Assembly: GCA_942159475.1 (NCBI GenBank)
Contig: OW804098.1
Coordinates: 5,680,383 to 5,744,382 of the forward strand
From: Sthenelais limicola
Taxonomy: Eukaryota > Annelida > Polychaeta > Phyllodocida > Sigalionidae
Length of the DNA: 64,000 bases
Direction: 5' to 3'
Shown: positions 12,049-24,135 of the stretch, in pieces
How the letters are laid out: every line of letters starts with the position of its first letter
How positions within the stretch are numbered: the first letter of the stretch is position 1
Translations under genes and position numbers: made by a program
The notes under the pieces: model-generated
What the model was told of the DNA's origin: nothing
What the model saw: the letters and a program-made list of their open reading frames with translations, nothing else
The model's database searches: none

Positions 12049-13306
12049 ATGCCTATAAGAACCAGAGCGAAAACGGCCGAAGGCCAGCAACACGACCAAG
12101 AGAGCGTGGAGCAGGACATCACGTTCAAACAACCAAAGCCACTAAAGCCTTCGTGTAAGTCACTACAAGAAGGACTTACTGGGTGTCAGGAGAGGTAGCA
12201 GAAGTAAAAGAGCAGATTCCTGGACTATCAATGCAATTCGCTCAAATTCTAGAGGCTCAAGGAATCAACTCCCAGCCGTTTGATGGAGACAGGTCAGACG
12301 CGGGATCTCAGTTATCCAGACACTCAAGGTCCACCACGAGGTCCAGCCAGAGCACAAAGAGGGGACGCGACCACTCATCGGAGATGCGGAGCAGCCCAAG
12401 CGGTGAGGTCGCAGAGCGCGAGCCACCGTCCAAGCATTCAAACACACATGTCACTAAGTGGGTCACCGACTCGCAGCGGAGGGCAAGCTCAGCACCAAAG
12501 GTTATACGCTGCCAGGTCAAGGCTAACGACTACCTGGAACGCGAGATGGATAGAGAACGCTTCGCACACAAATTACACGGTAGGGTCGATATTGTTTCCA
12601 ACATTCACAACGCAAAAATTATGGCAAAACCATATATGTATGTCTACAAGGAGGATGTACAGACAATTAAGCAGAAGCTCGATGCCCGGGCATCACTATC
12701 ATATAACGAATACCTTGATGGATACCTAGCCCTTATTGATGACCCGTGGGATACGTATCCGATGACTATCCACATCTCATGCACCACCTCAGGCAGGTGA
12801 CAAAGGATAGCCTGGAATGGCCCTGGAGTGCTGTGCGTCAATGGACCCAGTACATCTGGGATATGGTAGAGAGTGGAAAGATCACATGGAGCGATAAATC
12901 CACTATCCAGGATGAATGCGTGAAAATATGTCTGACCGGTGGGGGCCAAGGTTACGCTGCGCCATATTCTAATGATCGCACAGGTAAGAGTGCGACTAGC
13001 TCAAAGTCAGACAGGTCACTGGAGACCATATGTAGCCAATTCAACTCGAGAGATGGGTGTAGCTTTGCCCATGACCACAAGGAAGGAAGTGTAAGCTTCA
13101 TACACGCATGCACCTACTGTGATTTCATAGTCAGGCGCAATAAGCACTCCATCAAAGAGTGTCGAAAGCGTCTCAAGCACCAGCAGAGTCAAGTGGATGG
13201 CTCATACGCCCCGAGGAATAACACACAAGTCCAAAACGGAAACAACAGGCAGAAAACCCACAACAGCTATGAAGCTAAGTCCTCTGCAAGTTCAAAAAAC
13301 GAGTAG
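12049..13306 (+). pseudogene. Gag-like ORF1 of a DIRS-like retrotransposon, frameshifted
   Basis: An ATG at 12049 opens a frame beginning MPIRTRAK. It shifts near 12185 into the frame running to 12800, and again near 12746 into the frame ending at 13306. The last part contains CSQFNSRDGC, a His, HACTYC, and then HSIKEC. This Cys/His-rich pattern resembles the gag C-terminus of DIRS and Ngaro elements (a CCCH-like finger, then C..C...H...C). The middle is a Ser/Arg-rich, then helical, segment with WPWSAVRQWTQ. Two frameshifts make it a pseudogene. Its partner is the DIRS-like reverse transcriptase at 18792-20272, now separated by about 5 kb. Confidence 0.6.
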
Positions 13307-13311
13307 AGGGC

Positions 13312-13929
13312 GTGGCACATGGTACAGACCTGCCACGCCCACTGGATGTAAACACCGGCGACCTAGTTCGCTGTCCAGGGGCCGTCCCAGGGGCCGGGGC
13401 CGCAAGTCTCGCCCATCCTCACGCGCACCGCGAGAGTGTGTCCGAGATCCATCATGGCGGACAACAACATGACTCGCATGGTAAAAGGGAGACTGTGAAT
13501 GACAAAAGATTGAATCCTGAGGCCAAGGAAGTCCTTTCAGCCAAAGTAGTAGAGCGGGATGAGAGAGACAATTCAGTACATGATTACCAGGACTATTTCA
13601 ATGCTATCATAGAGATATGCTCCGGCAAAAGAAGCCCGGGCGATGTCAACACAAGCCCAGCGTACCTCGCCTCACACCGGCAGCTCAACTGGCCGAGGGC
13701 ATCTCATGACAACAAGTGGCAAGAGTTCAGCCACGGTTCCATACCTTACCGCGCTCATGTATACCGCTCCCCTGCCTACCGCGCTCATGTATACCGCTCC
13801 CCTGCCTACCGCTCCCCTGCCTACCGCTACCCTGCCTACCGCTCCCCGTCCTACCGCTCCCCTGCCTACCGCACACCGGCATACCGGGTTGCGCGACCCG
13901 TTCCCACCCTTACCCGTGTGACTATATAA
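13312..13929 (+). pseudogene. ORF after the DIRS gag, ending in YRSPA peptide repeats
   Basis: This frame of about 205 codons directly follows the gag relic. Its first ~145 residues are polar with charged patches and no recognised domain. The last ~50 residues are repeats of Tyr-Arg-Ser-Pro-Ala encoded by a 15-bp minisatellite (13746-13887). It may be the start of a second DIRS ORF, but I cannot identify reverse transcriptase or recombinase motifs in it. Confidence 0.35.
13746..13887 (+). repeat. 15/30-bp coding minisatellite
   Basis: Two copies of a 30-bp unit containing GCGCTCATGTATACC are followed by at least five 15-bp units of the form TACCGCTCCCCTGCC. All length changes are multiples of 15 bp, so the reading frame is kept. 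Confidence 0.85.
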
Positions 13930-15130
13930 CATACCAAGCTCTATGTCCTATGTGCATATATCCCTGCTCTTTGGCTGGTGTCATGTCAAAAAGATGAGAG
14001 AAATGGGAGCAGGAGGACGGGGAGAGAGATGGAAGAAATAGTGAGATAGGAAGGTGGAGAGCGGGAGAGAGAGAAAAGAGAGAGTGGGGAGAGAGTAAGA
14101 TTATTAGTCATGATGTGTCAAATATGTTTATTAATTAGTTATGTCATGTAATAAAAGGTTAGGCAACTTTATTGCTTATAACGTAAACGTAACACCATTT
14201 GTTCAATTCAATCATGTTATATACATGGGGAAGCAGATCATTACATGCATGTATAAAAAGTGAGGATTTTAAGGTCTATCAAACAATATTTTATATAGTT
14301 GCAATGATTGAGATAAATGGTAGAAATATTATGATTGTTTGCAGAGCTGGCTAGATGTATTTGGTAGTGAAGTGAGTGGTAGAAATATATCCAGACAAGC
14401 ATATATATATATATATATATGGGGCCATCCACAGATGATGTCATGCTCTGGAGGGAAGGTTTTATGACAAGGTATGATAATGGGAAAGATACAACAACTC
14501 ATGCCAATTCATGTAAGACATCATGTTTTTAACGTTTTAATGATAAGACTAATGGACTACCTCCTGCGCTAAGAAATGCTAATGCTGTCCAGTAGTACAA
14601 ACAGATTATAAGGCTATATTTATGAAAATTATCCACCATCATTAACCATTCAAAACCATCTCCAATCCAATTTCTAAATCAAAAGATTAAAGATTTGCAT
14701 TAAAACAATATACTATACTGACATGGGATTGATTAGTTGGGGAACTTTCGAATGCTACACCGGCTCCTATAATGTGACGTTGTCTTCCAAACACATTCCC
14801 GCGGTCAGTTTGTGACGCAAGTTATGGAAAGGCTCCTCTTCCCACAAAACGTTGTGAAATGAAACTGCTTTCCTGCAATAATGCGCATGCATCGCTAGGG
14901 GAGGGAGTGGGTGGGGGAAAAAGATGGAGAGGGGGACCGGGGGACGGGGGGGGGATGTTTAATTCTTTCAAGCCCAGCCTCCCCAGGAAATTTTGGGTTA
15001 ATTTTTAATTATTCCTATGCCTTTATCTTAATCAAAACAACAATTTGACACTGATTTTAGACATAAAAGCTATATATCATCTAAAAGCATTTTGGCTGGA
15101 GGTTCCAATTTTGAAACGGTGATGTATGAA
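13930..15130. other. Noncoding stretch, start of the spacer between DIRS gag and RT
   Basis: A purine-rich tract of GAGAGA words lies at 13993-14100 and an (AT)n run at about 14400-14420. A GGGG-rich segment lies near 14895-14955. The word AATGCTACACCGGC at about 14752 recurs near 17128. No gene is seen. Confidence 0.5.
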
Positions 15131-15136
15131 TTGTTG

Positions 15137-16117
15137 GTTACCATGGCAACACACTGTGTTTTTTAAAATTTAGTTTATTTTTTTGTTTTCAAACAAATAT
15201 GAAGATTAATATTTGATAAATCATCTAAATAGGTATTGATCAAGATTGGTCTTGCCATTTGGAACATTTTGATACCAAACACTACAGGTGTTCCATACAT
15301 GTTACCTTGGAAACACCATATGCTCCTAGCTAGCTCTGAGCACCTCTATTGGATTTATTTAGATACCAATATGCAGAAATGTGGGAACAGATACCCGTGT
15401 ATTGAATACTAGAATTTGAATATTTAAATTTGATCCTTACTTTTTTCTTATGCGGAAGTCAGTCTAAATGATTCAACGGTTAAATTAGATGAGTCTTACA
15501 CAATTTCATGAGGTTGTTACCATAGTAACCAAATGGAAAAGCATGACTACTGAAATTAGTGAAATTGAAGTTATTCTAGATTTTTGGTTGCCATGGTAAC
15601 AATTCTGACGCAATTTCAAAACAATTTATATTTCTGAGTTCTCCTCATTTTCGGCTTTCACCTGATACCACACATGACTATACCAGATCATTTTTAAAAA
15701 ATCATTTTTTTGCTAGGATCCTCAATAAATGTTATATACCCTAACCTGTTGCCATGGTAACCCCTCTAGGATACAGGGAAAAAAATGATTCATACTACTA
15801 ATTTCGGTCTGTTGGGTGAGAATTGAAAGTATAATCATATGAAGGTGAATGTTTCAGCAAAAAATCTTATGATTCATTCCAGTCCAAAAATGATGTAATT
15901 GATTAAAAATCGGTTACCATGGAAACAATTATTGGAGTAAAACAGAATTTTTTATTGAAAAATATTAAGGTATCCAAGTTCTTGAAATCTAGTGGTTTTG
16001 TAAGGAATAATTAGTCAGATTTCCTAAATACAAAGAAGAAAACTGACAAAAATAAGCCCTAAATTGTTACCTTGTTTCCATGGTTACCATTCTATTCCTT
16101 ATCTGTTACCATGGAAA
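15137..16117. promoter_or_regulatory. Array of eight X-box-like palindromes
   Basis: Eight 14-mers fit GTTRCCATGGYAAC with 0-3 mismatches. They start at 15137, 15301, 15516, 15587, 15748, 15913, 16074 and 16104. Four of the spacings are 161-165 bp. The pattern matches the consensus of RFX-family transcription factors (X-box). A second recurring word, GATACCA, appears between several of them (15271, 15362, 15664, 16159). The array may be a decayed ~163-bp tandem repeat or a cluster of regulatory sites. No coding sequence overlaps it. Confidence 0.55.
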
Positions 16118-16436
16118 TAAATACTAGAATATTAATTGTCATGTTGTATGCTTTTAGATGATACCACATACACTATGTTGTGTTATAACACAAAATTTCC
16201 ATAGATAACCAAAATGGGCAACAATTGGCCACATCGCTCCAGCAACAATTGTTGCCCACGGGCCCGAAGGGGTTATGGCACAAATGAAATAGTCCAGGCA
16301 ACCTGCGCAATTTATTGGGCGAACCCACCACTAATTAAAACAGAATTTATTTTTGCAGGGATGTGAAGAGTAAAGCCCCCTCTATAACATATAAAAAAAT
16401 GTACATTTATATAGTTAGGGGAAATTTGTCAAATGG

Positions 16437-16450
16437 CCGCTAGGTGGCGC
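16437..16450 (+). promoter_or_regulatory. CTCF-like motif
   Basis: CCGCTAGGTGGCGC differs from the CTCF core CCASYAGRKGGCRS at one position. Motif evidence only. Confidence 0.35.
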
Positions 16451-18330
16451 TCGTTACATGTTTTCTTGAAGAGGTGTACGAAGCATATGGAAAGTAGACA
16501 AAAATTATAGCACGCTCATCCAAGGATGAATTTTGGTTGTGCCCTGATAGTACCATTAATTTAACATATATATTGAGAGATGAGACAATAAATATTACAA
16601 CCTTTCTAAATTAATAACAGTTACAAATTATATTACATTTCGAAACAATGAGAGGATATTAATGAGATGGATGATACAATGATAATGATGATATATATAC
16701 AGCCATAAAAGCTTATTGCTCCGAGAAATAATAACATGGCGGCCTGTCAAGAACTCAGACTTTAGCTAGAGATTTGATAATCTATTGTTTCATTTTCAAA
16801 AAAGATATTGTGAGACATAACTCTTGGTAGGATAAAATTTCTACCTGAATATGAAATACCTACATAATATCCGGTGCAACATGCTCACAATGAGTAAAAG
16901 ATGTTATATAATAATAAAATAAAGTGACATATCATTGTACAAAATACATATATAATCTTCTTATTTTAAAGTAATTCCTATCCATCACAATGTATATCCC
17001 ACTTGTGTATGCTTCTATATAATATTTTAAAATGTTTATGATGACAAGTATATCAATTGTTGAAAACACCAAATATTTGATTTGTTCCAAGTGTCCCTCC
17101 AAACCCATCAGTCTGTTTTATGGGAATGCTACACCGGCACCGGGGCAACGTCATCTGATCAAGTTTGTGACGCAAATATTTCTGGCCAAGCAGCTCACAC
17201 AATCAGCGTGAGAAAGAGTTTTAGTCAAAGACGTCTTGGAAAATGTTGTAGCGCACAAACTAGGAAAAGTGTACATTAGTGATGTGCATTCCAATTTGTC
17301 CAATGTTGTGAATTATTGGTTGATGTGTTATTTACTAGAATTACTAGTGCATAGTTTGCAAATAAGGGTTTAAACATTGTTATTTGTTGACAAATTTTGT
17401 GCTGCTCTGTCAATATTATTCCAAATATAAATTCATTTCTAAGGGGAATCATTTTTAGATGCTTTCTTCCTAATTGGAAGTGTATTGAGTTTGATTTCCC
17501 TTCTCAAACACAACTTGTATTTATCTAACTTAATGAACTGTGGTTTGATAGAACACAGGACACTTCTATCATTATGGTATAATAATTATTTACTAACATT
17601 GAACTATGGAGAAATCATATTTGTTAATTTACTCCTGTCCTATTTTACATCAGATTGGATCCTCTGCAATTACCCTAGAGAGACTCCACTATTTTACAAT
17701 AGCAAAATATAACTCTTAAATATGTAGAAAAATTATTGGGGCACTCAGGATCTTCATAGGACAATTGATAAAAGAAAAAACAGTATTCTAATATCTATAC
17801 TTAATTTTAAGACATTTGGTAATGTGTTGATTTTAATAATACATTTTCTCTTTTTCAAGATGTAATTAATCAAAACATCTAGCATTGTGAGGTATGATTA
17901 CAAGCCTAATTTAGTCGAGAATCAGTTAATTCCTATATTCATAATGAATAATGATTGATGGAGAGGGGGGGGGGGGGAAAGGGGGGGGAGTTAGGGTGGA
18001 GGAAGTGGGGGAAGGATATATTAGAGAAGGTAGAGAAAAGAATTGGGTACGATCAGAGAGGGGGGAAGGGTTGAATTCCTGTAATGAAACGGTCCTCCTG
18101 ACTGGATTACCTTTGGCTTTATTACCAGTCAGGCAGGCACCAGAAAGATTAAATGGTTCGTTCGTTATTAAACTAGAGGCATGTGTGATATACCAAATTT
18201 AAGCTCATTTCATGCACTTTAACTGCATATCAATCCCTTTTTATTATATGGAAAAGGCAAATTTCAAACAGTAAGTGAAATCAAGTGTATTAAAAAATGA
18301 CATGAAAATGACATAAAAAAACATGGAAAA

Positions 18331-18344
18331 GCGCCCCCTGGTGG
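18331..18344 (-). promoter_or_regulatory. CTCF-like motif
   Basis: The minus strand reads CCACCAGGGGGCGC, a full match to the CTCF core consensus. It is the best of the five sites in the window. Confidence 0.45.
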
Positions 18345-18791
18345 TTGTTCATGATGGTTCTGCAAAAAAAAAAAATTTAAAAAAATTGACATTCCTAAAG
18401 ATTTAATCTAAAGTTTCATTGGAATAGTTCCAATCTTTCATTTTCAAATACTCAATCAAAATATTTAGGGCTAATCCATGGCTATCAAACTTCAATCGTG
18501 ACTTCCCAACTTTTGCCCATGATTCAGGATTGCCATCCTCGATTTTATTTCATCCCAGGGTACCCTCGAAACGATTCTGGAGGGAAACTTTGTACATTCA
18601 GAGCTGCACATGGAATTACCCCCAGCCCTGTACTAATAATTAAGCTATACTTTGTTTATCAGAATGGTGTGCAAGTGTACACATTTGTAATTCAGACCCA
18701 TACATGTGGAGATGCCGTTATTGGTTTTCTCATGGGAAAGGATGGTGCGCGGCGATGGTGGGAGCGGAAAGGGTTGTTGTGGGCGCGGTGA

Positions 18792-20272
18792 CGCACGTCA
18801 GTACCGCGGGCGTGAAGCGCGATAAGGTAAGCTGTCGCGGGAAGGACAGCGCGCAACGCCAAAGCGCGGCAAGGGTGGTACCCTTCAGCCACATATACGA
18901 ACAGGTGCATACGAACAGGAGCCCAATTGACTATTCCCTCTAAACTAAACATACCGGAATGGGACACATTACTATCACAGTCGACAGAGGACAGAGAAAT
19001 ACTAAGCTTCGTAAAGTACGGCTTCCCGATGGGTTACATGGGACCTACTTCGCAGAACAGGGGAGTTAACAACCACCCCAGTGCCAACAAGTTCCAGGAC
19101 AAAATTCACGACTTCATAAACAAGGAGCTCAACCTTACCGGCCTACTAGGCCTGTTCGAGCAACCACTGTTTGTGGAGTGGTCACACACGTCACCGATGA
19201 TGTCCAGAGCTAAGAAGGACACCGATGCACAGCGTGTGATCATTGATCTGATATTCCCCGAGGATAACTCTGTCAACAAATACATCATCAAGAATTCTGT
19301 GTGGGGGGAGCAAAGGAACCACTCACTACCTACAGTGGACAACCTAGTGTCGCACCTGAGGCAGGTAGGCACTAATGCACACATGGCAGTCATCGACATA
19401 TCCAGGGCCTACAAAAACTTTTACAGCGACCCCCTTGACTGGCCCCTACTATGCCTGGAGTGGCAAGGTGAGTGGTTCTGTGATATTACGATGCCATTCG
19501 GCAGTAGGGGGTCGAGCGCCCTTATGCAAAGGGTAGCTAATGCCATTGTAAGGATGTTGGCAAGACAAGGCCACACAGCATTTATGTATCTCTACGACCT
19601 GGCCTTGATCTCTAATAATATCGAGGAGGCAGAGAGGGCATATGATTGCGCAAGGGACATCTTAAGTAGGTTGGGACTAGTCGTGGCCACAGCTAAGTTG
19701 CACCCACCGTCACAACATGTAACATGGCTAGGGATTAAAATAGACACCACCAACATGACACTAGCAAAGCTCGAAGCCAAGGTAAAACAAGCCATCGCCA
19801 TGACTACCAAGTACAACAAAAGACGCTCTATCAGCAGGAGGGAACTGCAATCGCTAATTGGTACACTGATCCATGTTGGCAAGTGTGTCCCGCCAGCTAG
19901 GCTATTCGTGTCACGCCTCCTGCAGGCACTCAGAGAATTCCAAGGAGTACATGCCAACATCAACTCGGAAATGAAAGAAGACCTCAGATGGTTCATAGCA
20001 TTCTTCTCGGAGTGGAACGGCAGGTCCATACAGATGGTCAATTCGCGTACAAACACCAAATATGTCAGCTGAACACACAAGCTGAAAACATCTCCGACGT
20101 GGAGGCAGTGAACGTTGCCATCGCACTGCATACACTAATAAGTGACACTGACCGAGGCACACACATACATATAATCTGCGATAACATCTCAAGTGTATAT
20201 GTACTGCAGAGTGGAAAAGGGAAGAATAGGGCCATGCTAACAATAGGGTTAAGTTTACATGAGAAGAAATAG
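18792..20272 (+). pseudogene. DIRS-like reverse transcriptase and RNase H
   Basis: The frame is open from 18792 to a stop at 20070-20072. It holds an N-terminal TSQNRGVNNHPSA, then palm motif A DISRAYKNF with DPLDWP, motif B MPFGSRGSSALMQRV, and a motif C region reading YLYDLAL. These are typical of DIRS1-group RTs, which share WP..DPLDW and GSRGSS signatures. Motif C should read Y-x-D-D, so one catalytic Asp is now Tyr. Near 20040 the frame shifts. The next frame (to 20272) shows RNase H-like VEAVNVAIAL and IICDNISS, then ends early. No tyrosine recombinase or methylase follows. The sequence is more GC-rich than its surroundings. It is clearly a dead copy. Confidence 0.8.
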
Positions 20273-20467
20273 ATTGGTGGCCTCACACCTGAAATCCAAG
20301 CTGCACCCATTTGTAAGTGGGATGTTTTTTAATTTAACCAATAATGGGAATAACCTTATAATTGCAATAAATTCATAAAAAGTTCAGTTTCGTTCAAAGA
20401 AACATGTACAATATATTGATTGAAAGACTATATCATACTCTAACAATCATTTATTTCTATTTCCAAC

Positions 20468-21019
20468 AGAGACATCTCTGTGGTTCAAGAAATTGGGGCC
20501 TACCTAATGTTCTGGCTGAAACACAAAATATTCCCTTTGTTTTGAAAAGCTATTGTAATAAGACTACTGAACGTAGAATCAAGTATTTGGTCTCAATCAA
20601 TAGGAAATAATGTGCTCTAAAATTGATTTTATTTGATCTAAGATGTCAGACGATTTTTCTCATAGTTATTTGCAAAAAACCTTAAATAAAACCTTTGACC
20701 TTGACCTTTGACCTTTGAATATGACCTTTAGAGGTCATGATGACTTCTCTAACTTGGTATATATTTAATTCCACTTACAAAGTTCATGTTCCATCATAAT
20801 TATGCAATTATAGTGGATACTGACATTGAAATATTTTTTTTATTGATTAAATTTAATATTTTTAACTTTTTTTTTTAAAACATCGATAATTAATTTTCCT
20901 CAAGGCTTACAGAGTGGCACCCGGCAGATTTGGAATCAGGAGATTTTGGAGATTTAGAATCAATCAAAAAACATTGTATGGCCCCAAAACGCAAGGTTCA
21001 CCCCTCCTACCTCCGGACT
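20468..21019 (-). repeat. Right arm of the ~550-bp inverted repeat pair
   Basis: This is the reverse complement of 11159-11710 with moderate divergence, and includes the inverted AGGTCA run at 20691-20745. It begins about 200 bp after the RNase H relic ends. Confidence 0.75.
20691..20745 (-). promoter_or_regulatory. Second AGGTCA half-site cluster
   Basis: On the minus strand, AGGTCA words occur in DR1 and adjacent arrangement, as in the left arm but with one unit fewer. Motif evidence only. Confidence 0.35.
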
Positions 21020-22643
21020 ATAATCTGATATCATATTATATACCGTATACATGCGTTTCTGGAGACAAGGGACAAATAACCCTCCTTAGTTCGACAAAAA
21101 TCGACACAGGACCCCTCTCCCCCCTGCCCCACCATGGAGCCCCAGAGATTGGGGATGCGCTGTTGCCCAAGAAGCGCTACCACAACTGAGGCTGGAGCCT
21201 CAGGAACAAACGATCTACCATAGCTCATCACCTGACCTCATCATAGTTGTTGACAACTCTGAGTTGAGGTTTAGTTTGAGAGGTCGTAAGGGCCTTAGCA
21301 GACATTGGTTACAGGTAAATTTTTAGCTTGATTATTTATAGGTATCCTTAATTCAAGGCACTAATAAACATATCTATTCATCTCGAATCCACCAGAATGT
21401 AGTAAAATTTCCAGGGGGAATTCCCCCCTGATCCCACCTCAGGTTTGTTTGGATAAGAAAATTCCACCGATCTGAATTAAACTCTGGTAAATAGACTTGT
21501 TTTCCAGACCTTGAATTATTTTTTTTCCGAAATACAGACATTTTCATCTTTTTCATGCACTTTTCATGCACTTTACACTTTCTTTCCTTCTTTCCCTCTC
21601 ACTCTCTCCCTCCCTCTCCCTTCCCCCTGCCACCTTCCCCGTCTGCCTACTCCTACAGCTCTCACCTCCCCCTCACACAAGATTTAAAATAATTGCAAGC
21701 CCTGGACAATGGGAATTTGGGTCGAAGAGCCTGGGAAAGTATTGTAGGCCTGGAATCCTTTAAATATTTTCGAAAGTTCTGTTTCATACTGTACACTTTC
21801 CCCTGACGCCCTCTCACTTTCACTGAGTGACTAACCAAGTAATAAACTCAATCCTCTATTATGCATTAAGATAAAGACTCTATCTTGTTTTTACTTCTAC
21901 AATTGTATATATGTGGACAAGTGCTGATTGCTTGTGGATGAGTACCTCCATAAGTACTTATACTGATTGGTTCTTTGTGGCGAAAAGAAAGTGAGTGTGG
22001 TGATAATATTTATTTAGAATTTCGCCACAGTGGCTAAAGGGAAAACAAGCCTAGCACTTTTCCGGGACAAAGTTGTCTGTGGGCGGGATGCTGACTGCCG
22101 GGATTCATAGCCTTACACCCCGCCATTACATGGTAGTGGATCGGGCCATTTTCGTGTGGGGACGTTTTGACTAGCATTCCAAGAAACAGCTGGCCAACAC
22201 AATGACATTATTTGTGATCTTCCCGAAATAAATTAATCATATGAAAAGATATAGGAGATTCAGTATACCTTAGTTAAGGCACTTAGCATTAGAACACCGG
22301 TTAGAATTCACTGAATCATTCCCGACTCATAAATATTATGAACGGGAAAACATATGCACTAGGCCTAGCAACCACATTACCTGAGTCCCGTCGCACGGCC
22401 CCCGTAATATGTTGTGCTATTTCTCATGGCTATATACGCTAATTATGAGTCAGAATACTTACACAAAGTCTCTTGCATCCTTGGATTGAGATGATGGTGA
22501 ACTGCGATGTCAGAAACATGGTGGATACGGCAAGTTTCAGGATTTAATTTGTGTTTGGAGTAGTGTTTTTTAGAGACAAAATGGCGGCCGTGACGCTTGT
22601 TTAGATCCCACAAAATCTGTCACAAGGTGTCGCCAGCAATTTG

Positions 22644-22657
22644 CCACCAGAGGGCGT
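22644..22657 (+). promoter_or_regulatory. CTCF-like motif
   Basis: CCACCAGAGGGCGT matches the CTCF core except at the last base. Motif evidence only. Confidence 0.4.
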
Positions 22658-23078
22658 TGCATCTAGACATAGCCATAGCTCTCCCTTCCCCATTCCATAG
22701 ACGTTATAAGACGATGTCAAGTCAAATTCGCAACGCAATAATTTAGTTCAACCGGTGTTACTCTTAATATTTGACTTTGTATTGAAGGTCCCTTTTTTTC
22801 CTTTTGGTGTTGAAAGGCCATCTGACACTGATAATGTAGGCCTATTTTACTGAAATTTGACTTAGGCCTAGCCTAAATAGTTTGATTATCTTTTTCGTTT
22901 AATAGCTTCATTTGAGAGATAGGCCTATGATATTAAACTCATGTTTTTAATTATTGTACCACCTAGGACACATTTATATTATCTAAATGAGAAAGAAGTA
23001 AATCAATAATTATGTATTACTAAGTATATATATATATAAGTTGAATGATTTTGAGTCAACTCAACTGAAAGAAACCAT

Positions 23079-23103
23079 AGTAGGCCTAGGCCTAGGCCTA
23101 CTA
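23079..23103. repeat. Tandem AGGCCT hexamers
   Basis: Three consecutive TAGGCC units form a self-complementary run. The same word recurs singly through 22.8-23.4 kb, and in tandem near 41684-41702. Confidence 0.7.
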
Positions 23104-24065
23104 TTGGAATTTGTAGCTGTTTTATTTGGCGACCCTATTATTTAGGCCTATTATTAATTAGGGTATTAATGTAAAATGAACAGGTGTAGAGAAAGCCTAA
23201 AGCGTTCCTTTTTAATGATTATTTCTTCATGAATTTAAGCTGCCTGGAGGATTTGGGTGTAGCCTAGGCCTACAGGCAAACTTAATGTTGTTGCTACTAT
23301 ACACTAGAACCTTCTCCTTGGTCCAGGTCTAAAGTTAGGCCTATATTTGACTAGTAATTATGCTAGTCATACGTGAAGGAATGTCCACCAGTGAGACGTG
23401 TCACAGCTCAGAAACCAGAGTTGTGACCATGCAGTTGAATAAAAGAGACACTTGCCATTCGGAAGGGTCAGTCATTTGGCAGTCATTCAGAAGGCAGTGT
23501 GTGGACCAGTCAGTCAAGGAAAGATGTGTTGGACATACTTCATTTAACATTACAATTAACATTAACTATTATCTAGGCAATGCACATACTAGCTAACCTG
23601 CTAGTATATCAATACCTCATTCCGAGTACCATGAATTGCTTTAGTCATCTTTTTTTTCAAAGTTTTGGCTTGGTATGGAAATACATATTTCTTTGACCAA
23701 CACAGTTATCTTGGAATTTATCAAAGAATTTGGGAGATATTGCAGCCTATCATTTCTACAACGTCAAATAGGCCTCATGCAGTATATCTACCAATTCTCA
23801 CCATTCCCACATTTTAATATGTTCACCAAAAGTGACACTGTGTTCTGGCTTGATTTTTTAAGTGCTACACCAGTTATGACGTGCGAATAACGCGGTGGAA
23901 TATTGCGCATCTGTTGTTTGCATGTTATATCGCTATATAGCGGCTGCACCATGTCTCAAGCGGGTAGCACGGCAAGGTGTGACAGCGCTTGGAGAGCGAA
24001 TCTCGCGGTCCGAGTGCCAAAGCGCTGTTTTGGTTAAACATATTGCAGTATGTGTGTCCATTGGG

Positions 24066-24135
24066 TATCCGAACGTCCAATATGATTAAACAAAAGGAAC
24101 AAAAGGCAGTCGCTTCCTGTTCACAAGGGTTTATT
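24066..24135 (+). repeat. Dispersed ~70-bp repeat, copy B
   Basis: Near-identical to 730-800. The two copies have different flanking sequence after AAGGGTTTATT. Confidence 0.75.

Larger units (their letters stand above)
16118..18690. other. Noncoding stretch between the X-box array and the DIRS RT
   Basis: CTCF-like words lie at 16437 and 18331, a G-run at about 17966-17990, and AT-rich sequence between. Short ORFs are of chance length. Confidence 0.5.
21020..24065. other. Noncoding stretch
   Basis: A CT-rich run lies near 21575-21640, and AGGCCTA words cluster near 22830-23345. A CTCF-like motif lies at 22644. No gene is supported. Confidence 0.5.
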
